A stretch of 43,036 nucleotides of DNA from Planctomycetota bacterium (lineage in GTDB: Bacteria > Planctomycetota > Planctomycetia > Pirellulales > UBA7805), in contig QQVP01000116.1 in assembly GCA_003389215.1 (NCBI GenBank), positions 1-43,036 of the forward strand, written 5' to 3'. Under the pieces are notes generated by a model. That model was not told the DNA's origin. It saw only the letters and a program-made list of their open reading frames with translations, and made no database searches. This document shows, piece after piece, positions 25,367 to 32,087 of the stretch (the first letter of the stretch is position 1; each line of letters opens with the position of its first letter). A program made the translations under genes and the position numbers.

Positions 25367-26194
25367 ATGACACGACAGCAGGAAGTGACACCCGTATGGC
25401 CAGAGCGACTCGCTGACATCGATTCAAAGGTCGAAGCAATCGAGTTGCCCGAGCGAGAGATCGACGTCGATCAGGATGAGGAGTGGTGCGAGGTCGTCGT
25501 CTCCGGTGAGCGCCGGCGCATCCGTTTTCACGATTACGAAGACCTATTTCAAGTTCCTGGATTGTATGAGGAGCTGTTCTACGAGCGATTGGGGTGTTGC
25601 AGTCCCAGCTACATCTCGAATCTTCTCGATAGTGTGGTTCGAGAGTACGGAGAGAGCCCGCAGGAATTTCGCGTGCTCGACGTCGGGGCCGGTAACGGCA
25701 TGGTCGGCGACGAGCTTAGCCGTCTTGGCGTGCAATCGGTCGTCGGTATCGACATCATCCCCGCTGCCAAGGAGGCTACCGGTCGCGATCGACCCAACCT
25801 TTACGATGACTTTCGTGTGGCGGACCTGAGCGATCTGGCCGAGGTAGAGGAGGAGCGGTTGCGACGTGCGGACGCGAATTGTCTGACAACGGTCGCGGCG
25901 CTGGGTTATGGAGACATCCCGCCACGTGCCTTTGCCAAGGCGCTCGACCTGATCTCCACTCCTGGATGGCTCGCATTCAACTTGAAGGAAGATTTTCTTC
26001 GTGAGCAGGAGACGAGCGGATTCAGTCGATTGATTCGCAGGCTCAATCGAGACGGTTTCATTCTCACGCTCTGTTATCGACGCTATCAGCATCGCATCTC
26101 GATTGCGGGCGAGCCACTTTACTACGTGGCCGTCATCGCCAAAAAACTTAAAGACCTGGATGGCGAGTTAATCGATTCCTTGGGTAGCGTGTAA
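25367..26194 (+). CDS. SAM-dependent methyltransferase
   Basis: Class I methyltransferase of 275 residues. An acidic N-terminal extension (about 95 residues, with REIDVDQDEEWCEVVV) precedes motif I, RVLDVGAGNGMVGDEL, the strand-two motif VVGIDIIPAAKEA and DDFRVADLSDL. A later segment, FNLKEDFLREQETSGFSRLIR, is of the type found in Mg-protoporphyrin or metabolite methyltransferases. The substrate is unknown. The stop codon lies in a 9-bp tandem duplication (26186-26203), so the end looks recently altered. It is divergent from the MarR gene and could be its target. Confidence 0.85.
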   Translation: MTRQQEVTPVWPERLADIDSKVEAIELPEREIDVDQDEEWCEVVVSGERRRIRFHDYEDLFQVPGLYEELFYERLGCCSPSYISNLLDSVVREYGESPQEFRVLDVGAGNGMVGDELSRLGVQSVVGIDIIPAAKEATGRDRPNLYDDFRVADLSDLAEVEEERLRRADANCLTTVAALGYGDIPPRAFAKALDLISTPGWLAFNLKEDFLREQETSGFSRLIRRLNRDGFILTLCYRRYQHRISIAGEPLYYVAVIAKKLKDLDGELIDSLGSV

Positions 26195-26249
26195 AGCGTG
26201 TAATCGCTGCAGATGCGCCGTCAGACAGTCGTGGCGGCAACCGTGGACA

Positions 26250-26477
26250 ATGGGAAATCGAAAACGGGACACGTCGATCCAGCCGCGATTGGAATCGCTG
26301 CTGCTCACTGCGGAGGCGCAGCAGGCAGCCAAGGAAGAGATCGAGCGTCTTGCGTATCTGAAATGGGAGCGCGCCGGCCGTCCCCCAGACGCGGCCCTCC
26401 GATTTTGGCTCGAGGCCGAGCGGGAGTGGATTGCTTATTGCTATGTTCCCAGGCGCGAGGGAGCGGCACAGCTCTGA
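26250..26477 (+). CDS. DUF2934 family protein
   Basis: Small 75-residue protein. The segment IERLAYLKWERAGRPPDAALRFWLEAEREW is split here only for mention: IERLAYLKWERAGRPP and FWLEAEREW are the conserved DUF2934 residues. The domain is of unknown function and is frequent next to stress genes in bacteria with large genomes. It ends two bases before the ATG of the acetyltransferase gene, so the two are probably cotranslated. The N-terminus is basic. No membrane segment or signal peptide is seen. Confidence 0.8.
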   Translation: MGNRKRDTSIQPRLESLLLTAEAQQAAKEEIERLAYLKWERAGRPPDAALRFWLEAEREWIAYCYVPRREGAAQL

Positions 26478-26479
26478 CG

Positions 26480-26881
26480 ATGTACGCAGCGATGACGGAG
26501 AGTGTCGAGGCCACGTTTCGATCGTTTCTACCCAAATCGATCACGCAGGACTCGGCCCTTGTAGAAAGTCAAGCTGGTCATACCCGTGTCGCGTACGAAG
26601 CGGCATTGGTGGGTGAGGGAATTGAGCGAGCCCGGATCCACTTGGCGGTCCCCGAAAACGAGGACACGGCCTGGATCGAAGACCTATTCGTCAGTCCGGA
26701 ATTTCGACAGCAGGGCATCGGCCGACAACTGGTCCGAGCGGCCGAGGCACTTGTTTTTCGGTGGAATGCGCTGGCGGTAAACGTCTGGCCTCTGCAAGGC
26801 TCGCACGGCTTTTGGGAAAAGTTGGGCTATCAGCCGCACGAGTGCATCTGCCGCGTGATGACAAAGTCGGTAGCGGGATGA
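26480..26881 (+). CDS. GNAT-family N-acetyltransferase
   Basis: A 133-residue acetyltransferase fold. The acetyl-CoA pyrophosphate-binding loop is visible as FRQQGIGRQLVRAAE, the R/Q-x-x-G-x-G/A motif of GNAT proteins, preceded by AWIEDLFVSPE, the usual strand four. The C-terminal GSHGFWEKLGYQPHE is the family's last helix-strand. The substrate cannot be told. ATG 26480 begins two bases after the DUF2934 stop. The open frame extends upstream to 26213, but that part overlaps DUF2934 and does not look coding. Confidence 0.87.
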   Translation: MYAAMTESVEATFRSFLPKSITQDSALVESQAGHTRVAYEAALVGEGIERARIHLAVPENEDTAWIEDLFVSPEFRQQGIGRQLVRAAEALVFRWNALAVNVWPLQGSHGFWEKLGYQPHECICRVMTKSVAG

Positions 26882-26910
26882 TCGTCTTGTGCTCCACGAA
26901 ACGGCCTGCC

Positions 26911-27013
26911 TATTGAGCCCTGCGCAGCCAATGAACCAGGCCGACCAGCGGGAGGCCGGCATTCGGGCCATCACCGCCGCCGCGAAGGGCTCATTAACAA
27001 CGCAGCCATCAAT
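26911..27013 (+). repeat. Dispersed GAGCCCT repeat, copy C
   Basis: Third copy of the short element, lying 30 bases after the GNAT stop codon in plus orientation. The left end TATTGAGCCCTGCGC and right end GCGAAGGGCTCATTAAC form the inverted pair with more mismatches than in copy B. The trailing CAACGCAGCCATCAAT is identical in all copies. The core differs from B by a few substitutions (ATTCGGGCCATC against ATTCCAGCTATC). Confidence 0.85.
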
Positions 27014-27195
27014 AAGCAGGTCGTATAGCCGATGCGCGTTATCGATGGCATGCCCCGCTTCGTGTCGCGAAGGCCTCCTGCGCCATTCATCCGTGCTACC
27101 CTCAATCTCCAGCATCTGAGCGCCTGAGATTTATGCGCCACGGTTCTATTCCATTGATGCTAGACACCATGCTCTACGCTGATAGGAGCGTAGAA

Positions 27196-27666
27196 TCACC
27201 TCACGAGTCGTGACGGTCTGTTCGAACCTGCAGGACTGGGCGCACCCACCTCTCTCCGCCTCAGTTCAATGTCAAAGTGATTCGGAAGCGGTTGGATGGT
27301 CATGTGCAACCCCGACGTTTTCTTGTTCGCATACCTGGAGTCGAGTTGTTCGTGTATAGCGCGGTACGACGCGTTGTCGGGCTTTTCGAGTGGCGGGGCG
27401 ACGACGACACGATACTCCCCGAGCGGTAAACCCTCGCCCTCATCGTTACCTATGCGGTAGCGTCCGTCGTCGTCGGTCCAAGCCCATTTGTTGGCAGTGC
27501 CCTCGAGCTTGTCAAACGAAACGAGCACCCCTGGTATCGGTGTCCCGTCGTCGAAGGTCACGCGTCCTTCGACGGTGTAAGCCTCTGGGTCGGTTGGCGA
27601 GAGCTGACGATCGCACCCGCATGCGATGAGGACGACCGTCAGGAACGTGAAGCAGACGATACGCAT
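27196..27666 (-). CDS. Carboxypeptidase-regulatory-like lipoprotein
   Basis: Small secreted lipoprotein. The signal peptide FLTVVLIACGC has a lipobox-like IACG at about residue 15. The mature part is one immunoglobulin-like transthyretin-type domain as in carboxypeptidase regulatory-like proteins: VEGRVTFDDGTPIPGVLVSFD, WTDDDGRYRI and LPLGEYRVVVAPP. Planctomycetes encode many of these single-domain lipoproteins; their function is unknown. I choose ATG 27666 because GAGGTG lies six bases upstream and overlaps an earlier ATG at 27678. It is monocistronic as far as can be seen. Confidence 0.85.
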   Translation of the reverse strand: MRIVCFTFLTVVLIACGCDRQLSPTDPEAYTVEGRVTFDDGTPIPGVLVSFDKLEGTANKWAWTDDDGRYRIGNDEGEGLPLGEYRVVVAPPLEKPDNASYRAIHEQLDSRYANKKTSGLHMTIQPLPNHFDIELRRREVGAPSPAGSNRPSRLVR

Positions 27667-27724
27667 CTGACACCTCATTCTGGATGTACTCGCTGGAGCC
27701 TGCAGACCCGATTCTCTTGTTTGG

Positions 27725-27886
27725 CTAGAGCGTGTTTAGGATAGGTGTCACGTCGTTGGCGCCAGCGAGGCAAGTTTGGCCACCAGACCGAAGCAGACGA
27801 ATTGGTGGCTTCGTCGATGCAGGTCGACGTAGCCAAGCACAGCCGTAGCTAGCCAAGACGCTAGAGATAAACTAAACGCGCTCTAG
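27725..27886. mobile_element. CTAG-bounded MITE-like element, copy 2
   Basis: A 162-bp copy with the best-preserved ends: CTAGAGCGTGTTTAG at the left and CTAAACGCGCTCTAG at the right, matching in 14 of 15 positions as inverted repeats. It lies between the start of a lipoprotein gene (27666, minus strand) and the DUF1328 gene. It is non-coding. Subterminal GCTAGAGATAAAC is shared by the copies. Confidence 0.87.
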
Positions 27887-28029
27887 ATTCAGTTCGAATC
27901 GATTTGACGTTCGAGAGTGGAGCTGGATCTTCTTCTCGGGGTCGTCGAACACCGCCCTGGCACCACGAAAGGCCCAGACAGGGCGGCACTCATCCGTCGA
28001 AATCAGCTTGCCTGCTGTGCTGGTCGATG

Positions 28030-28197
28030 TCACACCTCAGGCGATCGACGTCCGAGGACGAGGCCGATGACAAAAAGGACCAAGAATACGACGAACAGAA
28101 CTCTGGCGATCCAAGCTGCCGTACCGGCTAATCCACCAAATCCCAACGCAGCCGCAATCAGCGCAATGATCAAGAACGTGATTGCCCAACGAAGCAT
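28030..28197 (-). CDS. DUF1328 small membrane protein
   Basis: A 55-residue membrane protein of the YtjA/DUF1328 family. Translation begins [20 protein letters not shown], continues [20 protein letters not shown] and ends in [14 protein letters not shown]. Two hydrophobic helices with the conserved MLRWA start are family hallmarks. Members are induced by general stress in several bacteria; their function is unknown. A purine-rich GGAGGA is seen just upstream of the ATG. It is divergent from nothing nearby; CsbD, on the same strand, is 114 bases upstream. Confidence 0.88.
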   Translation of the reverse strand: MLRWAITFLIIALIAAALGFGGLAGTAAWIARVLFVVFLVLFVIGLVLGRRSPEV

Positions 28198-28311
28198 GGT
28201 GCTGTCCTCCCAATGAATGAATAAATCTACACGGAAATTGCGGTCGCAAGATCCTTTTCAAAACGGTGTCGCCGCCGCGTAGGTGCATCGGCGCAAAAAA
28301 GGCGCTTCGCT

Positions 28312-28509
28312 TCAACAGCTCGCGCAGAACTTCTGTAGCTCTTCCTCTGCTTTTTCTTTGGCGTAGCCGTAATGCTTCTGCAATCGCCCGACCAGCTCAT
28401 CCTTCTTTCCGGCGATCTGGTCAAGGTCGTCGTCGGTTAGCTTGCCCCATTTCTGTCGAACTTTGCCCTTCAATTCGTCCCAATTGCCTTGCACTTGGTC
28501 CCAATTCAT
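28312..28509 (-). CDS. CsbD-family stress protein
   Basis: A 65-residue CsbD-like protein. Conserved positions are MNWDQVQGNWDELKGKVRQK, WGKLTDDDLDQIAGKKDEL and YGYAKEKAEEEL. The family is strongly induced by general stress (sigma-B in Bacillus) but has no known activity. The start is ATG 28509 with AGGAG seven bases upstream; a TTG two codons earlier is less likely. The C-terminus ends in FCASC, an unusual pair of cysteines not typical for CsbD. It lies next to the DUF1328 gene on the same strand, a pairing often seen. Confidence 0.92.
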   Translation of the reverse strand: MNWDQVQGNWDELKGKVRQKWGKLTDDDLDQIAGKKDELVGRLQKHYGYAKEKAEEELQKFCASC

Positions 28510-28894
28510 TCTCAAGCTCCTCTTGATGAGTGTGATTGACGCGTTTTACATGTCACATCCAGTCTTGCAACTCTCGAGCCAAACAAAGACAAGGCCGCCA
28601 AGTCGTTGAACCAAAACAAATCGACGAACTGTTCCGTCCAGAAGACTACGACAAGTTGGTACGACGGTGCGACATTTCGACGCGTTTCTCCTGCAAAGGG
28701 TACGTCGCTGGTCTGAATCCCTTCCGAATACAGGCCGTGATCATGAGCCGCGCCCGATGGCATGTTCTTTGCCCAGGAGTATTTGCCGATGAGCCGTCGC
28801 GCGACTGGCATGGTTCACACTGTCATTGGTACGGAGAGTAATCCTGCTTCAATCGATGACGAGCAAGAAGTACGAAGAACAAAGGGAAACACGT
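28510..28894. other. Intergenic stretch between csbD and a desulforedoxin-like gene
   Basis: A divergent promoter region. Frames of up to 100 codons cross it on both strands but have no start signals or family resemblance. Nothing else is recognised. Confidence 0.4.
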
Positions 28895-29065
28895 ATGACT
28901 ACCTCACCCAACCCGACCCAACCGGAACAGCGGCCCAAGGCAGGCGAACGCTTCAAGTGTCAGCAATGCGGCATGGAGATCGAGGTGCTCTCCGACTGCA
29001 AGTGTGCGCAGGGCCAGCCCCAGTTCTCTTGCTGTGGGGAGCCGCTGCAAGCATCAGCGGGCTGA
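28895..29065 (+). CDS. Desulforedoxin-like zinc/iron-binding small protein
   Basis: A 56-residue protein with FKCQQCGMEIEVLSDCKC and FSCCGEPLQ. The C-x-x-C ... C-C-G pattern resembles the N-terminal desulforedoxin domain of desulfoferrodoxins, in which four cysteines hold one iron. Two extra cysteines (CKC) lie between. A threonine/proline-rich N-terminus precedes the metal site. A redox or metal-storage task is inference; a zinc ribbon is equally possible. Start ATG 28895 comes after AAAGGGAA. The tail (ASAG) is short. It is followed by two more genes on the plus strand and may head that group. Confidence 0.62.
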   Translation: MTTSPNPTQPEQRPKAGERFKCQQCGMEIEVLSDCKCAQGQPQFSCCGEPLQASAG

Positions 29066-29091
29066 CTGGGAGGATGTTCGTGCTGACCCTG

Positions 29092-29116
29092 CCCGCAATA
29101 ACGCCCGCAAATAACG
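29092..29116. repeat. Short tandem duplication in a leader
   Basis: CCCGCAATAACG (29092-29103) is followed directly by CCCGCAAATAACG (29104-29116), one extra A apart. It lies in the leader of the proline-rich small gene. Confidence 0.8.
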
Positions 29117-29151
29117 ATTGTCATATAGCAACCACAATAACGAGGCATACG

Positions 29152-29388
29152 ATGCGAATAATGAGCGACCCACCCCAGAAGCCTTATCACCCCGACTCAC
29201 CTCCAGACGTTCCCCCGTTGCAGCCACCCGGACCGGGAGTTCCCAAGCCAGGCGATCCGCCGGGCGTGCCGCGACCTGGCGACCCGCCTCCCACCGAGCC
29301 TAGGCCCGACACTCCGGATCCCATGAAGCCGAAGAGCACTTCGATCGGTCGGATGCTGGAAGCTTGCACCTTGACGGCAGAACGGTGA
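29152..29388 (+). CDS. Proline-rich small protein
   Basis: A 78-residue frame with long proline and glycine runs, such as PGDPPGVPRPGDPPPTEPRP, which contains repeated PGDPP. Small proline-rich proteins of this type occur beside other stress proteins, but I know of no function. The start ATG 29152 has CGAGGC six bases upstream; an alternative ATG 29161 is close. It stands between the desulforedoxin-like gene and the BON gene, all on the plus strand. Confidence is moderate since proline-rich frames can arise by chance. Confidence 0.5.
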   Translation: MRIMSDPPQKPYHPDSPPDVPPLQPPGPGVPKPGDPPGVPRPGDPPPTEPRPDTPDPMKPKSTSIGRMLEACTLTAER

Positions 29389-29405
29389 GTTGGAGCCGTC
29401 TGGCT

Positions 29406-29428
29406 ATCACCAAGGGCAATCACCAAGG
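29406..29428. repeat. Short direct repeat overlapping the BON gene leader
   Basis: ATCACCAAGG at 29406-29415 recurs at 29419-29428, where the second copy forms part of the AAGGAG ribosome site of the BON gene. The period is 13 bases. Confidence 0.8.
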
Positions 29429-29440
29429 AGCGTTAACCTC

Positions 29441-31429
29441 ATGAATCGTCGTTATTGGAAGCGGAATTCCGTATATGAGGGGGCTTTCACAGCCCTGCTG
29501 ATGCTTGTGGGATTATTCATTGGTGCGAGGGCGAGCGACGCGAAGGAAACTCTCGGCCGGATCGATGACAACGACATCTTGGAGGCTGTTGAAGAGGACC
29601 TGCGTACCGATAATGCCGTACCGGAGCACCAGATCTACGTCGAAGTTCGTGGTGGGATCGTGACGCTCTCCGGCACGTCGAATACTTTGCTTGGCAAACG
29701 GCGTGCGCAGCGTCTCATTGAAAGCTTGCGGGGCGTTCGAGGCGTGGTCAATCGAGTGACCGTGCCCCGCACGAATAGGACCGACGGAGAAATTCTCAGC
29801 GACGTAAAGGACGTTTTGCGCGACGATCAGGTGGCCGACCTTGCCGAGTTGAAGCTCGAACTCCAAGACGGGGTGGCGACGTTATCCGGCGTCGTGGACT
29901 CTTTTGCAGAACGCGAATTGACCGACCACGCCGTGGCGGGCGTACGCGGCGTCGTCGACATCGACAACCGGATTACCGTGAATCAAACGCAGTCTCGTTC
30001 GGACGCGGAAATCTTGCCCGAAATCGAGCGCCGATTGGCTAGCAGCCCTTGGTTGACGTCGGATTCGATCAACGTCAACGTAGAGAATGGAAGCGTGACA
30101 CTAACAGGAGTGGTGGGAAGTGTTCAGGAGAAATCGTTGGCGCGGGTGTTGTCCTGGGTAACAGGCGTGCGCACAGTCGACAACAGGCAACTTGAAGTGG
30201 CTCAATGGCGTGACCAGCCTCACCGCCGCGATAGTCTTGTCGTGATGCGCAACGACACGCAGCTGAAACGGGCCGTGGAGGACAGTCTGTTGTACGATCC
30301 TCGTGTTAGACATGCCCAGATTGCGGTTCACGTACGATATGGTGCCGTTTCGCTGTTCGGGACGGTGCGAACGCTGAGCGCGAAACGCGCGGCCGAGCAG
30401 GATGCCAAAAACACGCTTGGCGTGCGGCGGGTGCGAAATCACTTGAAGGTCGAACCGACGGAGTTCTTGGACGACGTGGCCATCACGGAATGGGCCAACA
30501 AAGTACTTTTGCGCGACGCCGTTTTGTCGGAGTTTGACGTTCAAGTAACGACTCGTTTCGGAAAGGTTTTCCTGAGTGGCAAGGTCAACTCGGTTTACGC
30601 GAAGGATCGCGCAGCAGAGCTGATCGCCAATATTCCGGGTGCGCTGGATCTGTACAATGGAATTGAGGTCGAGTCCACCTGGCAACCAAAACTCGACGCC
30701 GAGATCGTAGAGGATGTGCGTCGAAGGTTGCGTTGGAGCCCGCTTTTGGATGCGGACCGAATCAAGGTCTCGGTAGATGACGGGCTGGTGACCCTCGAAG
30801 GCGTCGTCGATACGCCACAGGAGCGCGAGGCGGCAACGCGGCACGCGCGGCAAGGCGGAGCGCGGCGAGTTGTCGATCAACTGCGTGTCCGCAACGGACG
30901 GGTCGCCCCCGCGGGTCTAACCGCCACACTGATCGTTGAACAAGATACGTACGAACTCGATGCGGCGCAGTCGGGTGACAAATTCCGTCAGGCACTTCGG
31001 GCGGCTAGAAAGGGCTTCAATTACGGGCACTTGCCACCGGCACCCAAGGTCGATCTGACTTTCAAACTGCAGAATGCCGGCGATGAACCGGTGAAAGTAC
31101 GTCTCGGTCACGACTCGGGTGGATTTGAATTCGTGCTCGCCGGCGAAGGGGCCGAGCACATCAGAATAAGACGGCCGTTCGCAGCTGACCTCAACTTGGG
31201 TTCGCTCGTTACCATTGAGCCAGGCGAGGAGTACTCCATACCGATTGAATCGCTCGAATACGGATTTCGCGGCAAGTCGGATCGCTGGTATTGGACAGAA
31301 CCGGGCGAGTACACGCTGCACGTGACCCTTTCATGGCCAACCGACGTGTCGGGAATCTATGGTGAGTTCTCGGTGACAGCGACGTCGGACACCCTGACGG
31401 TCCTCGAAGCGGATGGGGAAAATCGCTAG
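29441..31429 (+). CDS. Six-BON-domain exported protein with beta-sandwich C-terminus
   Basis: A 662-residue envelope protein. A signal peptide or membrane anchor (AFTALLMLVGLFIGARASDA) is followed by six BON domains in a row, each 60-70 residues and closing on a VVxxNxxxV-type strand (for example GVRGVVNRVTV, GVRGVVDIDNRITV, GARRVVDQLRV). BON domains bind phospholipid or peptidoglycan and occur in OsmY-type periplasmic stress proteins. The last 180 residues form a beta-rich domain (VDLTFKLQNAGDEPVKVRLG, TIEPGEEYSIPIESLEYG, PGEYTLHVTLSW), like BsuPI or an immunoglobulin fold. Start ATG 29441 with AAGGAG about 10 bases upstream. Six BON units is more than the one or two usual in OsmY. Confidence 0.9.
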   Translation: MNRRYWKRNSVYEGAFTALLMLVGLFIGARASDAKETLGRIDDNDILEAVEEDLRTDNAVPEHQIYVEVRGGIVTLSGTSNTLLGKRRAQRLIESLRGVRGVVNRVTVPRTNRTDGEILSDVKDVLRDDQVADLAELKLELQDGVATLSGVVDSFAERELTDHAVAGVRGVVDIDNRITVNQTQSRSDAEILPEIERRLASSPWLTSDSINVNVENGSVTLTGVVGSVQEKSLARVLSWVTGVRTVDNRQLEVAQWRDQPHRRDSLVVMRNDTQLKRAVEDSLLYDPRVRHAQIAVHVRYGAVSLFGTVRTLSAKRAAEQDAKNTLGVRRVRNHLKVEPTEFLDDVAITEWANKVLLRDAVLSEFDVQVTTRFGKVFLSGKVNSVYAKDRAAELIANIPGALDLYNGIEVESTWQPKLDAEIVEDVRRRLRWSPLLDADRIKVSVDDGLVTLEGVVDTPQEREAATRHARQGGARRVVDQLRVRNGRVAPAGLTATLIVEQDTYELDAAQSGDKFRQALRAARKGFNYGHLPPAPKVDLTFKLQNAGDEPVKVRLGHDSGGFEFVLAGEGAEHIRIRRPFAADLNLGSLVTIEPGEEYSIPIESLEYGFRGKSDRWYWTEPGEYTLHVTLSWPTDVSGIYGEFSVTATSDTLTVLEADGENR

Positions 31430-32087
31430 CGGAACTTGGGGACATTACGAGGTGCATAACTTCACGAGGCGCCCAACGTAGACGGGGAGACTCTTCAGAC
31501 TTCAATTCAGTCTTCAATGTCGACACCTCAATGTCGACACCCGAGGTGACCTTTCCGGCTAGCCCCCCTTCCGACGGGCCAAGGAAGGATCACGCAAGCC
31601 GCGGCACAAACCTACTCGACTCTGCAATCTGCTCGGCCTACATCACGGCGGGATTCGTCAACGCGTTCGTCAAAGGGGCTGGTGACTCGAAGCCGATGAT
31701 GAAGCGATCCGGAAGCGATCGCTATCGCCCGTTGCCCAAGCGGTACGCCCCTCCTTCTCATCTAACGGGAAACGAGCGGTCTTACCAATGTTATCGGTAA
31801 TGGTGGGGGATTCGTCGTGAATCGGAAACTGGCTAGCGCGTTGCTGATCGAGATTCGAGTAGGTTAACGGCGGCTAGGCCGATTACCGCCGTTGTTGTGG
31901 CAACACGCAGTTAGCCAACGGCCTAGCCAAGCATATCGCTGCGTGAAACAATTTATGGAGGCCGGCGGGCGAGTTCCTGAACGGTCGAGCGTCGTCACTG
32001 CGACTGCCGTGTTGTGCCTGTCCTCAAGGGATTGTCTGTCGGCCAGTGATTTCGGGCACCGTGTCACCCCGGACGAGGAACGCATCG
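31430..32087. other. Intergenic stretch with tandem repeat and hairpin
   Basis: A 14-bp perfect tandem duplication TCAATGTCGACACC lies at 31514-31541. A hairpin with AACGGCGG/CCGCCGTT arms (31866-31893) has no T-tract. A plus-strand frame at 31531-31800 begins within the duplication, has no recognised family, and is left out as uncertain. The ribosome site GAGGAA of the hybrid kinase closes the stretch. Confidence 0.45.

Noticed and set aside
26684..27115. Shared peptide NEPFAAAV...MPASRW in frames near 5065-5475 and 26684-27115
   Set aside because: It is a translated GAGCCCT repeat in antisense frames; one overlaps the GNAT gene.
28536..28841. 101-codon frame upstream of the desulforedoxin-like gene
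   Set aside because: No recognisable domain, many Cys/His/Trp codons typical of non-coding sequence, and no ribosome site.
31531..31800. 89-codon frame beginning in a tandem duplication
   Set aside because: No family or signal, and its start arises from the duplication. It is mentioned in the intergenic entry only.
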